From positions 1-41,939 of IMG/VR virus record IMGVR_UViG_3300033388_001990: DNA of 41,939 nucleotides; one strand, 5' to 3'. A model generated the notes under the pieces. That model was not told the origin of the DNA. It saw only the letters and a program-made list of their open reading frames with translations, and made no database searches. Of this stretch, positions 25,776-32,367 are shown in pieces (positions within the stretch are counted from its first letter, which is position 1; each line of letters opens with the position of its first letter). Origin of the DNA: a virus. A program made the position numbers and the translations under genes.

Positions 25776-26509
25776 AAAGGATTTTAGTCACAGCCTGCGG
25801 GCATCAAGGAGGATACGATTTATGCACCTTTCTTAAGGGTAAGGGATACTATGTGATTGGAACAGACATAAACCCATATTGTGCAGGAAGGTTCTATTGT
25901 GATGAGTTCTATATGGGAGATTGTTTAGTAGAATATGACTTTAAACTTATTACATCTAGTCATGAGATTAAGTGGTTTGATAAGCACCAAGTGTATGAAA
26001 TGTTGCACGATAAGATACCACTACCACAATATATATATTCAGAAAAGTATGTGGTTAAACCAGTGTTAGGAAGCGGGGCAAAGGGAGTGGAATATTTGGA
26101 GACAGATAAAATGGTGATGGAATATATGGAAGGAGAGAATATAGATGTAGATGTAGTGTCAGAGGGCAAAGAGCTTTTGATAGCTATACCGAAACTAAGG
26201 AGAAGAGCCTATGGAGGCACCCTAGTAGAAGGAGAGATAGTAGATAGACCATACATAGTAGAGCAGATTGAAGAAGCACTAAGAGTCTTACCTTTAAATG
26301 GATTATCTTGCTGGCAATTTATAGATGGAAAGCTGCTAGAGATAAACCCCAGAATAGCAGGAGCAGTAGCAGATTATGAGATAGTAGACCTATGGATAAA
26401 ATACAGTTTAGGAGAAATAGAGAAAGAAGAACTAAAAAAATATCAACCAAATTATAGACAAGAAATAATAAGATGTATACAGACGGTAAACCAAAACTTA
26501 AAACAATGA
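25772..26509 (+). CDS. ATP-grasp enzyme (carbamoyl-phosphate-synthase-like), compact
   Basis: This 245-residue protein starts with a Rossmann-type domain (RILVTACGHQGGYDLCTFLK). A shortened ATP-grasp domain follows: YVVKPVLGSGAKGVEYLE (phosphate loop), MVMEYMEGENIDVDVVSEG, and LLEINPRIAGAV (metal ligand E-x-NPR). These enzymes join a carboxylate to an amine or thiol using ATP. Versions in polysaccharide clusters often accompany LmbE proteins. It is shorter than the common 300-350 residues, with the middle domain trimmed. The stop overlaps the next start as ATGA. Confidence 0.85.
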   Translation: MKRILVTACGHQGGYDLCTFLKGKGYYVIGTDINPYCAGRFYCDEFYMGDCLVEYDFKLITSSHEIKWFDKHQVYEMLHDKIPLPQYIYSEKYVVKPVLGSGAKGVEYLETDKMVMEYMEGENIDVDVVSEGKELLIAIPKLRRRAYGGTLVEGEIVDRPYIVEQIEEALRVLPLNGLSCWQFIDGKLLEINPRIAGAVADYEIVDLWIKYSLGEIEKEELKKYQPNYRQEIIRCIQTVNQNLKQ

Positions 26510-26649
26510 AATTTATCGTCACAGATGATATGTCTGAACGCATAGAAGAAGCAGTACAGGAGTTTATAAAAGAACACTATAACGGAGACCAGTCTAAAAG
26601 AGGTAGAGCACTAGAGCTTATAGTCGCAGATTATAAATCAGGACATTGA
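26506..26649 (+). CDS. Small protein, ribbon-helix-helix-like (47 aa)
   Basis: This short ORF is coupled to the ATP-grasp gene by ATGA. It encodes MKFIVTDDMSERIEEAVQEF followed by a basic helix (GDQSKRGRALELIVADYK). The beta-strand then two helices pattern fits a CopG/Arc-like ribbon-helix-helix DNA-binding protein, though the match is only by layout. It could be a transcriptional repressor of this unit. Confidence 0.5.
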   Translation: MKFIVTDDMSERIEEAVQEFIKEHYNGDQSKRGRALELIVADYKSGH

Positions 26650-26653
26650 GTTT

Positions 26654-27397
26654 ATGCCAAAAATATTAATATTTGACATTGAGACAGCACCAAACTTAGC
26701 TTATGTGTGGGGGAAATATGAACAAGACGTTATAGAGTTTGACAAAGAGTGGTATATGTTGTGTTATGCATACAAGTGGTTGGGGAAAAAGACACAAGTG
26801 ATAGGATTGCCTAACTTTAAAAACTACAACCAAGATAAAGAAAATGATTATGAGCTTGTAAAGTCTTTATGGAAACTGTTTAATGAAGCAGATATAATTA
26901 TAGCCCACAATGGAAACGCATTTGATATCAAGAAAGTGAACGCAAGATTTATTTACTACAAGCTACCGCCACCAACACCGTATAAGAAAGTAGACACATT
27001 ATCTGTAGCTAGAAGATATTTCAATTTTAATAGCAACAAGTTAGACGACCTAGGGAACTATTTGAAGATAGGAAGAAAGGTAAGCACAGGAGGATTTAAA
27101 CTCTGGCTAGGATGTATGAACGGAGACAAAAAATGCTGGAAGAAAATGATGGATTACAACAAGCAAGATGTAGACCTGCTAGAAAAAGTCTATCTAGCAA
27201 TGCTACCATATATAGAGGGGCACCCAAATATAGCATTATTAAATGGAGAAATAATAGCTTGTCCTAATTGTGGGTCGACCAATATACACAAAAGAGGATT
27301 TGGAATAACAAGAGTAACCAAATATCAAAGATGGCAATGCCAAGATTGTGGCTCATGGCACAACTCACCCATCAAAGATGATAAACAAATAAGATGA
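26654..27397 (+). CDS. DEDD-type 3'-5' exonuclease with C-terminal zinc ribbon
   Basis: This is a 247-residue RNase H-like exonuclease. Motif I is IFDIET (Asp8, Glu10), motif II is IIAHNGNAFDIK (Asp91), and motif III is YNKQDVDLL (Asp172). The KLPPPTPYKKVDTL segment is typical of phage and YprB-like proteins. Residues 200-235 form a zinc ribbon, with Cys203, 206, 229 and 232, resembling those in transposase and transcription-factor ribbons. A nuclease with a DNA-binding ribbon would suit DNA repair or degradation of host DNA. It overlaps the DUF3310 gene by four bases. Confidence 0.85.
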   Translation: MPKILIFDIETAPNLAYVWGKYEQDVIEFDKEWYMLCYAYKWLGKKTQVIGLPNFKNYNQDKENDYELVKSLWKLFNEADIIIAHNGNAFDIKKVNARFIYYKLPPPTPYKKVDTLSVARRYFNFNSNKLDDLGNYLKIGRKVSTGGFKLWLGCMNGDKKCWKKMMDYNKQDVDLLEKVYLAMLPYIEGHPNIALLNGEIIACPNCGSTNIHKRGFGITRVTKYQRWQCQDCGSWHNSPIKDDKQIR

Positions 27398-27621
27398 ACC
27401 CACTAAATAAACAAGAAGGCGGAAACCATTACAAAGACTTCAAAATACAACCAGTAGAGTTTATAGAGGAAAACAAAATAGGCTTTTGTGCAGGTAATGT
27501 TATCAAGTATATTTGTAGGCATGAGAGCAAAGGAGGTGAAGAAGACTTAAAAAAGGCTATTCATTATATAGAATTATTAATAGAGATAAATAAGAATGAA
27601 ACCCCTACCAAAAAGAATTAA
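27394..27621 (+). CDS. DUF3310-like protein (SaV/gp1.7 type)
   Basis: This 75-residue protein contains the signature of phage DUF3310 proteins: NKQEGGNHYKDFKIQPVEFI, then FCAGNVIKYICRHESKGGEE and DLKKAIHYIELLIE. The family includes T7 gp1.7-like nucleotide kinases, small phage proteins linked to nucleotide metabolism. Length is normal. Here it lies between an exonuclease and a metallopeptidase. Whether this copy is an active kinase cannot be seen. Confidence 0.85.
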   Translation: MNPLNKQEGGNHYKDFKIQPVEFIEENKIGFCAGNVIKYICRHESKGGEEDLKKAIHYIELLIEINKNETPTKKN

Positions 27622-27850
27622 AGTATATACTATCTGGTATAAGGTAGAAGAAAAGAGACTAAACAATAGATGTGGAGAGATTATTTTTGATGACAATACC
27701 ATATATATAGATAGTGAATTACCGCTAAATCAGCAATGGTCAACATTCTGGCACGAAGTAATCCACGCAATAAATATAACATTAGATGAAAATATAGTAG
27801 AACCTTTAGCACAGGGAATAAATCAAGTAATCCAAGATAATTTTAAGTAG
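27596..27850 (+). CDS. Small HExxH zinc metallopeptidase-like protein
   Basis: This is an 84-residue protein with FWHEVIHAINI (HExxH at residues 53-57) preceded by NTIYIDSELPLNQQW, matching small ImmA/IrrE-like or phage SprT-like metallopeptidases. The third zinc ligand may be the Glu in the following helix (DENIVEPLAQ). It overlaps the upstream gene by 26 bases. ImmA-type proteases cleave repressors, but small phage copies are of unknown use. Confidence 0.75.
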   Translation: MKPLPKRIKVYTIWYKVEEKRLNNRCGEIIFDDNTIYIDSELPLNQQWSTFWHEVIHAINITLDENIVEPLAQGINQVIQDNFK

Positions 27851-27863
27851 GAGGTATAGCACA

Positions 27864-27929
27864 TTGAAAAAGTTAATAATACTCGTATCCGTAGTAATGG
27901 TAATAGTAATCTATTTTAGGAGGAGGTAG
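27864..27929 (+). CDS. Hydrophobic micropeptide (21 aa, TTG start)
   Basis: A strong Shine-Dalgarno sequence (AGGAGGT, 27849-27855) precedes TTG at 27864. The ORF encodes MKKLIILVSVVMVIVIYFRRR, a single membrane helix with a basic end. Its own stop region contains AGGAGGAGGT, the SD of the next gene (TTG at 27930). This arrangement of SDs and alternative starts differs from the rest of the genome, and the ORF is supported mainly by the SD. Confidence 0.5.
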   Translation: MKKLIILVSVVMVIVIYFRRR

Positions 27930-28274
27930 TTGAAGAAAAAGAAATTAGACAAAAGAGCAAAAGAAATAAGAAAAGAAAGGAGGAAAAGAAAAAGAGAATT
28001 AAAGGATGTAAAAATTTCCGAGAAACAAAGACAAGATGAGATAAACGAAACAATCCCAACGGAGCATCACAAATTACCGAAAAGTCGTGGAGGTGATGGA
28101 ACACCAACAATAACTGTCAACAAAAGAATACATCAGTTGTATTCACAGTTATTCCAAGTGCAAATACCAAACAAAAAAGATATAGAGATGCTACCAGAGG
28201 AAGTAGTCCATTGGCTGAACAAAACATTCTGGGGGAATGAATATGAAATAACCATAAGGAGGATAGAACAATGA
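27930..28274 (+). CDS. HNH-like protein (114 aa, TTG start)
   Basis: TTG at 27930 follows the AGGAGG-type SD at 27918-27927. The first 40 residues are very basic (KKKKLDKRAKEIRKERRKRK), suggesting nucleic acid binding. EHHKLPKSRGGDGTPTITVN and RIHQLYSQLF match the shape of HNH-type endonuclease motifs (HH, N, H), although the usual zinc cysteines are absent. Activity is uncertain. It is the first larger gene of the SD-rich block. Confidence 0.6.
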   Translation: MKKKKLDKRAKEIRKERRKRKRELKDVKISEKQRQDEINETIPTEHHKLPKSRGGDGTPTITVNKRIHQLYSQLFQVQIPNKKDIEMLPEEVVHWLNKTFWGNEYEITIRRIEQ

Positions 28275-28441
28275 GAAGGAATTGCTTTGAGTGCCGATTC
28301 TATCGCAGATGCGATGAAGTGAAGTTGCTCAAAGAGAAACGAGAGAAAGGCAAACTGTCCAGCGACGAAATGGTGATGAAACTCAATGGTGAGTTTGCAC
28401 AAAGAAACTGCTTTCAGAGGAGGGATAATGGATATAAATAA
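28271..28441 (+). CDS. Small cysteine-containing protein (56 aa)
   Basis: The ATG at 28271 overlaps the upstream TGA and is preceded by AGGAGGAT. The protein begins MRRNCFECRFYRRC (three Cys in C-x2-C-x5-C) and has a fourth Cys near the C-terminus (RNCFQRRDN), so it could bind a zinc or Fe-S site. The middle is charged and helical (KEKREKGKLSSDEMVMKL). I recognise no family. Codon use is less A/T-biased than in neighbouring operons. Confidence 0.6.
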   Translation: MRRNCFECRFYRRCDEVKLLKEKREKGKLSSDEMVMKLNGEFAQRNCFQRRDNGYK

Positions 28442-28589
28442 AGTAGTCCTGTGTTTCATCCATAAGACTCCTAACGAAATAGCGTCTTGTGAGTGCGACA
28501 ATCACGCAAATTGCGTAGAGTTTCTTCTCTTAGTAGGAACAAAGTTCCTAGATACGGACAAGAAGCTTTGCGACCAAGTGGAGGTGTGA
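28428..28589 (+). CDS. Small Cys/His-rich protein (53 aa)
   Basis: The start is placed at ATG 28428, which has AGAGGAGGG seven bases upstream. The longer in-frame start at 28386 lies inside the preceding gene and has no SD. The protein is MDINKVVLCFIHKTPNEIAS followed by CECDNHANCVEF, giving a cluster of Cys and His residues that may bind zinc. It overlaps the upstream ORF by 14 bases. Function unknown. Confidence 0.55.
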   Translation: MDINKVVLCFIHKTPNEIASCECDNHANCVEFLLLVGTKFLDTDKKLCDQVEV

Positions 28590-28590
28590 A

Positions 28591-29163
28591 GTGACTAACG
28601 AAGAACAACTGATAGCTGAATGTATCAAGACCACGACCGATTACCCAAATTGTCAAGAAACCTGTCCGTTTGACCTTCTTACTTGCGACACTATCTATCC
28701 TGTGGTTACAGAAGAAATGGTCGCAAATGATGTAGAAGAGATACTGGACAATATGACTCACGACAAAGCAGTTGTGGTAACAGACGAAGCTATGGAAAGA
28801 GCAAAGAACTTGGTTGCTAAAATCAACGCCAAATGCAACCTAGGTTTATCAGAAGATAAACAAGCAGAACTTGCTAATTCCATAGCAACCACATTTGCAC
28901 ACGATGAACTCCCGAAAGATGATAACGCCTTCTTCGGAAGCGTAATCAACCACATACTTGAAGGCAAAGTAGCTTGGATAATGCAGAAAATCTCTGAATG
29001 GGAGAAAATGGCACAGGAGGGCATAGAATTGCCAGAAGGTCAAGAGCTTGAGTGGGTAAAGATTGATGCCACAGATGCAATCAACCACTGGACACCAGAG
29101 CTAATAACCTTTGGGGTAATGTGCTTCTTCTACGGATTAGGCTATGGTAAAACGAGTAGATAA
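28591..29163 (+). CDS. Protein of unknown function (190 aa, GTG start)
   Basis: GTG at 28591 follows GTGGAGGTGTGAA. The N-terminal 35 residues carry four Cys (AECIKTTTDYPNCQETC, then LLTCD), possibly another metal site. The rest is helical (EEILDNMTHDKAVVVTDEAM, ELANSIATTFAHDELPKDDN) with an IMQKISEWEKMAQEG helix and a hydrophobic C-terminal segment (ELITFGVMCFFYGLGYGK). I do not recognise it. It ends the block of SD-led genes and is followed by a strong hairpin (29170-29219). Confidence 0.65.
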   Translation: MTNEEQLIAECIKTTTDYPNCQETCPFDLLTCDTIYPVVTEEMVANDVEEILDNMTHDKAVVVTDEAMERAKNLVAKINAKCNLGLSEDKQAELANSIATTFAHDELPKDDNAFFGSVINHILEGKVAWIMQKISEWEKMAQEGIELPEGQELEWVKIDATDAINHWTPELITFGVMCFFYGLGYGKTSR

Positions 29164-29169
29164 CAAAAC

Positions 29170-29219
29170 GGGGAGGTAAGTAAACTTATCACACAAGAAA
29201 AGCCTCTGCTTATCTCCCC
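29170..29219 (+). promoter_or_regulatory. Long inverted repeat at the right edge of the SD-rich block
   Basis: GGGGAGGTAAG (29170-29180) pairs with CTTATCTCCCC (29209-29219), 11 bp with one G-U, across a 28-base loop. It lies between genes and has no T-run after it, so it is not a standard terminator. The 5' arm holds an SD-like GGGGAGG that the structure would hide. Confidence 0.5.
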
Positions 29220-29227
29220 TACAACTT

Positions 29228-29419
29228 ATGAAAAAGTTTATATTATACACAATTAGGTGGCAGTTAAGTTTTTTAACAATGTATCCTACAAATTGGGCGA
29301 TTGATTTAGTCTATCCTAGTTGTCCATTTTGGTTAAGAATAGTGATAATGAACTTAGTCGGTTCTTGCACATTCTTCTGGTTTGATAAATTTATATTTAA
29401 AACAAGAAAGGCGATATGA
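29228..29419 (+). CDS. Small membrane protein, GtrA-like end (63 aa)
   Basis: This protein has two hydrophobic segments (FILYTIRWQLSFLTMYP and WLRIVIMNLVGSCTFFWFD) and a basic end (KFIFKTRKAI). The FFWFDKFIF pattern after a Gly-Ser turn resembles the last helix of GtrA-like or related small membrane proteins seen in uncultured bacteria and phages. It has no SD and starts eight bases after the inverted repeat. Overlap with the next gene is four bases. Confidence 0.6.
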   Translation: MKKFILYTIRWQLSFLTMYPTNWAIDLVYPSCPFWLRIVIMNLVGSCTFFWFDKFIFKTRKAI

Positions 29420-29955
29420 CACAATTAACAGAATCACAAATACATACATTAGCAAAAACCTTAAACAAGGCTTTGATTAAGTTTGGCATAAAAGGAATGA
29501 TGTCAGTTTATGAACCCACTAAAAGAGTAGTCCCAGCTACCTTTGTTAAAGATGCCTTTAACGCAATAGGATTAAATATAGTAACCACAATGCAGGACAG
29601 AAAATACACTCTGACAGATTGGAAAATAATGGATGATGTTTTAGATGTAATCACAGATATTTCAAAAGAGTTTAAGTGGACTAGAGAAGTTTATGACTGC
29701 GACAACAGAGCTGGGTTTGTAAAAACTATGTGCGACCTAATGACTGGTTGTAATAATGTAGGGACAATGAATGCAGATGTATTCACTATGGATGAAAAGC
29801 TAGTAGGCAGACACAATCTAAACTTTGTAGTAACAAGCGATAGTAGTATTTATTTATATGATGTAGATTTCACACAAAGATTTAAAATGGAAAAAGGAGA
29901 GTATGTAGTAGGAGATAGATATAAATATAAGATATACTCAGCAAGAGTTTTTTAA
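29416..29955 (+). CDS. Putative transglutaminase/papain-like fold protein (179 aa)
   Basis: The C-terminal half looks like the papain-like agglutinin-C/lectin-associated family. EVYDCDNRAGFVKTMCDL has Cys95 at the start of a helix, GRHNLNFVVTSD has His133 on a strand, and IYLYDVDFTQ has the acidic third residue. Usual family members have Y.CDDFA and GHAFN in these positions. It could be a cysteine hydrolase or a degenerate relative in the phage lysis or entry machinery. The N-terminal 60 residues are unassigned. Confidence 0.6.
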   Translation: MTQLTESQIHTLAKTLNKALIKFGIKGMMSVYEPTKRVVPATFVKDAFNAIGLNIVTTMQDRKYTLTDWKIMDDVLDVITDISKEFKWTREVYDCDNRAGFVKTMCDLMTGCNNVGTMNADVFTMDEKLVGRHNLNFVVTSDSSIYLYDVDFTQRFKMEKGEYVVGDRYKYKIYSARVF

Positions 29956-29989
29956 AAAAGGTCTTATTATCAACCAAGTAAATAAAAAT

Positions 29990-30148
29990 ATGAAAAATGT
30001 AAAAAGTTTAGCAATTTCAGCAGTAGCAGTAGGAGTAATTTATTTCTTAGATGGAGTTGCAGGATTAGAGTTAGGAGAGTATGCAGTTATGGCTACAGGT
30101 TTCGCAGCAGTATGCGTTAATTTTCTAAAACAAAAGGTAGGATTATAA
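29990..30148 (+). CDS. Small hydrophobic protein, holin-like (52 aa)
   Basis: The ORF is MKNVKSLAISAVAVGVIYF..., with two short hydrophobic stretches (ISAVAVGVIYFLDGVAGL and YAVMATGFAAVCVNFL) and a short basic tail (KQKVGL). The two-helix layout is like small class II holins. It has an A-rich 5' context without SD. Two nearby short genes and a terminator follow. Confidence 0.55.
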   Translation: MKNVKSLAISAVAVGVIYFLDGVAGLELGEYAVMATGFAAVCVNFLKQKVGL

Positions 30149-30187
30149 ATTGGACTAAAGTCGAATTATAAATTCAAAACAAAATAT

Positions 30188-30247
30188 ATGGACGAAGAAA
30201 CAAAAGTAGATGAAGTAGAAGAAGTGGAAGAAGAAACCACTGAATAA
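30188..30247 (+). CDS. Very short acidic ORF (19 aa)
   Basis: ATG at 30188, TAA at 30245-30247. It encodes MDEETKVDEVEEVEEETTE, nearly all acidic. It follows a 39-base gap and directly precedes a structured 3' region. It could be a DNA-mimic-like or regulatory peptide, or a chance ORF. Support is limited to position, an A-rich start context and the lack of other coding use. Confidence 0.35.
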   Translation: MDEETKVDEVEEVEEETTE

Positions 30248-30381
30248 CGTTAGTGCTTGGGTGTCGGCATCGTGAGACATATCAGCTATTGAAACACAGC
30301 TCTACGCCACCTAAACTGGCTAGAGGAATATCACACAAAATTAAAGCGTTGTTAGTGATGAGACCGCACCAAAGGCAACAT
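30248..30381 (+). ncRNA. Structured 3' region ahead of the terminator
   Basis: About 134 bases without an ORF. TTGGGTG (30257-30263) pairs with CACCTAA (30308-30314), closing a loop that contains further short pairings, and a weaker stem involves TATCAC and GTGATG. With the terminator that follows it could make a stable small RNA or 3' UTR. No separate promoter is clear, and no Rfam class is recognised by eye. Confidence 0.4.
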
Positions 30382-30406
30382 GAGCTCTGAAAGGGGCTCT
30401 TTTTAT
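30382..30406 (+). terminator. Rho-independent terminator
   Basis: GAGCTCT (30382-30388) pairs with GGGGCTC (30393-30399) around a GAAA tetraloop, and TTTTTATT follows. It ends the transcription unit that starts at 23962. Confidence 0.85.
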
Positions 30407-30410
30407 TACC

Positions 30411-30419
30411 TGTGGATAA
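30411..30419 (-). promoter_or_regulatory. DnaA box (perfect 9-mer)
   Basis: TGTGGATAA, the complement of TTATCCACA, lies six bases upstream of the -35 at 30426 and just after the terminator. Confidence 0.6.
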
Positions 30420-30425
30420 CTTTTA

Positions 30426-30453
30426 TTGACACAAGTCTATGAAATGATAAAAT
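30426..30453 (+). promoter_or_regulatory. Sigma-70 promoter for the 30460 operon; leaderless start
   Basis: TTGACA (30426-30431) and TAAAAT (30448-30453) are spaced by 16 bases. The predicted transcription start falls on the ATG at 30460, again giving a leaderless mRNA. Confidence 0.7.
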
Positions 30454-30459
30454 AAATAT

Positions 30460-30750
30460 ATGGAAAAGAAATTAAGACCTTACATATATAATGATGGTGT
30501 AATAATATCAGAATCATTCCAGCGTTTATGTTGGGATAGAGCGATGTCAATATATCTAAAAGATTTTTGCGAGGCAGACAGAAGAAGAGAATCTTTAGAG
30601 GAAGGTGGTTGGAAAATAACAGACAGTGAGAGGAAAAACGAATCAATAGAATTTTCTTTGAAAACTAATGTGCATGCGGATACAGTAATAGTAGATTATA
30701 CATTTATGGTCGAAGGGAAAAGACAAATTATTGAAAAAAGACATGGATAA
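30460..30750 (+). CDS. Protein of unknown function (96 aa), first in operon
   Basis: This protein starts directly at the predicted transcription start. It is charged, with a helical N-terminal half (SFQRLCWDRAMSIYLKDFCE, then ADRRRESLEEGG) and a beta-rich C-terminal half (ESIEFSLKTNVHADTVIVDY). There is no membrane segment. As the first gene of an early-looking unit it could be a host-takeover or regulatory protein. I recognise no family. It overlaps the next gene by 20 bases. Confidence 0.6.
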   Translation: MEKKLRPYIYNDGVIISESFQRLCWDRAMSIYLKDFCEADRRRESLEEGGWKITDSERKNESIEFSLKTNVHADTVIVDYTFMVEGKRQIIEKRHG

Positions 30751-30961
30751 AACAAGATTAAAACTAATTCAAAAGTTGAGAGCAAAAAGATATACGTTTG
30801 AGGAGATAGGCGAAATATTTGGGATAAGCAAACAACGAGCCCACCAAATATATAATATATTAGAAGCACCAGAAACTCACAAGTGCTATATATGTGACAA
30901 AAGGTCTGACAACAAAATTTGCAAAGAATGCAAAAAGAAAATAGAAGATTTAAAAAAATAA
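30731..30961 (+). CDS. HTH regulator with zinc-ribbon tail (76 aa)
   Basis: YTFEEIGEIFGISKQRAHQI is a sigma-70 region 4-like helix-turn-helix. The C-terminal part HKCYICDKRSDNKICKECKK has four Cys in two CxxC pairs, forming a probable zinc knuckle. The first ATG (30731) overlaps the previous gene; ATG at 30743 (MDKTRLKL) is an alternative start. It may control phage transcription, for example the divergent region at 34800-34960. Confidence 0.75.
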   Translation: MKKDMDKTRLKLIQKLRAKRYTFEEIGEIFGISKQRAHQIYNILEAPETHKCYICDKRSDNKICKECKKKIEDLKK

Positions 30962-30962
30962 T

Positions 30963-31157
30963 ATGGCAAACGATAAACAAATGTGGGAGGCAAAAGAAAA
31001 AAGAGAACTCTTTTGCAAAAGCGTCAATACAATGCTTATGCGTGCAGATGGAGATGAAGTCAAAATAGACATAATATTAGAAATGGCTAAGATGGTTGTA
31101 GATAGAGCATTTGAGAACTACCAAGAAAAAGATAATACAGATGACCCAGAGTTATGA
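30963..31157 (+). CDS. Small protein of unknown function (64 aa)
   Basis: This protein is helical and charged (KQMWEAKEKRELFCKSVNTM, then VKIDIILEMAKMVVDRAFEN). There are no motifs. It starts one base after the regulator and overlaps the nuclease gene by four bases, so it is translated with it. A partner or inhibitor of the nuclease is possible but there is no direct evidence. Confidence 0.6.
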   Translation: MANDKQMWEAKEKRELFCKSVNTMLMRADGDEVKIDIILEMAKMVVDRAFENYQEKDNTDDPEL

Positions 31158-31783
31158 AACAATCAGAAGCCATTATAAACTATACTAATAGAAGAGAACA
31201 CCATAGCAGAGAGCTAGGCAGATATTGGGCTAGTGAAATCTACGGAATTAGAAAGGGCTATAAGCAACCAGAAGACCACTTTAAAGAACAAGACATAGAT
31301 GCACAAGGTTGCTGGAGAATAGAACTAGGCAACAAAGCAGAAGAACTCTTAAAAGAAGTATATGAACATAATGGCAAGAAGGTAGGCGACCAGAAAAAGT
31401 ATGAAATTTACATAGATGACGGGAGACCAGTAAATGTTATAAATGTGCCAGATATAAATCCCGAAATAACCTTAGTTATAAAACCAGACTTTGAATTTGA
31501 GGACAGAGTAGAGGAGTGCAAGTTCTCTCTGGCTCAACCTCAAGATATACCAGAGAAATGGAAAGACCAACTAGAGTGTGAGTATAGGGCGACAGCAAAA
31601 CCAGTATATCTAGTTATGCTACATAACGCCCCACCGACTAAACACCTTTATAAGCCAAGCGAATTAAGGTGGAAGTCGATACAAAAAGCAATTATTAATT
31701 ATCATAAAGAAGTAAAAGAATATGGAAAACATTTGCCCAGTATGCAATCAGCAAAAAAAGGAGATACCAGCAGGAGTATCTAA
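31154..31783 (+). CDS. PD-(D/E)XK nuclease (Cas4/RecB-like)
   Basis: This 209-residue protein has WRIELGNKAEELLKEVYEHN (the helix with the conserved Glu). The core is EITLVIKPDFEFEDRVEECK, with Asp112 and the E-x-K pair Glu121/Lys123, followed by WKDQLECEYRATAKPVYLVM, the typical Q-containing helix. Such nucleases resect DNA ends in recombination or replication. The linked gene at 31722 is a Cys-rich protein. The phage has no recognisable recombinase or helicase partner. Confidence 0.8.
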   Translation: MKQSEAIINYTNRREHHSRELGRYWASEIYGIRKGYKQPEDHFKEQDIDAQGCWRIELGNKAEELLKEVYEHNGKKVGDQKKYEIYIDDGRPVNVINVPDINPEITLVIKPDFEFEDRVEECKFSLAQPQDIPEKWKDQLECEYRATAKPVYLVMLHNAPPTKHLYKPSELRWKSIQKAIINYHKEVKEYGKHLPSMQSAKKGDTSRSI

Positions 31784-31931
31784 AAGAACAGGTAAGCCTT
31801 ATAATGCTTTCTCTGTTTGCCCCAACAAATGCCAACAAACTAATAGTGGCGTTCAAAAGGAAGCTGACCAAGGAAAGTTAATCATAGAGAAGTTAGACCA
31901 AATAATAGAATATTTAAAAAACCTTGTTTAG
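31722..31931 (+). CDS. Zinc-finger protein (69 aa), overlapping the nuclease
   Basis: This gene overlaps the nuclease by 62 bases in another frame. MENICPVCNQQKKEIPAGVS ... AFSVCPNKCQQ supplies Cys pairs as in topoisomerase-type zinc ribbons, which bind single-stranded DNA. The C-terminal half is a coiled-coil-like helix (GKLIIEKLDQIIEYLKNLV). It could be a small ssDNA-binding protein working with the nuclease. Its stop overlaps the TTG start of the lysozyme gene. Confidence 0.65.
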   Translation: MENICPVCNQQKKEIPAGVSKRTGKPYNAFSVCPNKCQQTNSGVQKEADQGKLIIEKLDQIIEYLKNLV

Positions 31932-32367
31932 ACTAATAATTCTACTAATTTTATACTTAGTGGTAGGATATGTCGTGTTTAGCTACGAGAAGCCCTTAGA
32001 AGGCAATGTAGAGCCTTATAGGGGTATCATAGTGCAAGAGAACACTCTTAAATCTTACCAAAACGCACAGAATATAAACATAATAATATTAGCTAATAAG
32101 ATTATAGAATGTGAAAGTGGGGGCAGACCAGATGTTTGCTCTTATGCAGGTTGTGGTCAAGGAATGGGACTTTTTCAACTAATCCCCAGCACTGTAAAGT
32201 ATTGTGAGAAGAAACTAGGACACAGCATAGACCCATTCAACGCAGAAGATAACTATGAGTGTGGTATGTGGCTTTTACAAGAAGAGGGAACTAGGCATTG
32301 GGGATTTAGTGGAGCAACTTGGGGGTCGTATGACTGCTGGTCGGATTATAAATATTTAGTGGATTAA
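31924..32367 (+). CDS. Lysozyme/lytic transglycosylase with signal anchor (TTG start)
   Basis: The N-terminal hydrophobic segment (LIILLILYLVVGYVVFS) acts as a signal anchor or export signal. The domain from residue 55 is SLT/goose-lysozyme-like: ANKIIECESGGRPD (catalytic Glu64 in ESGG), then CGQGMGLFQLIPSTVKYCE, ending in GYD-like aromatic residues. It cleaves peptidoglycan, either in cell lysis as a signal-arrest endolysin or in entry. TTG at 31924 is the only start that keeps the signal anchor. The stop at 32365-32367 directly abuts the tRNA. Confidence 0.8.
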   Translation: MFRLIILLILYLVVGYVVFSYEKPLEGNVEPYRGIIVQENTLKSYQNAQNINIIILANKIIECESGGRPDVCSYAGCGQGMGLFQLIPSTVKYCEKKLGHSIDPFNAEDNYECGMWLLQEEGTRHWGFSGATWGSYDCWSDYKYLVD

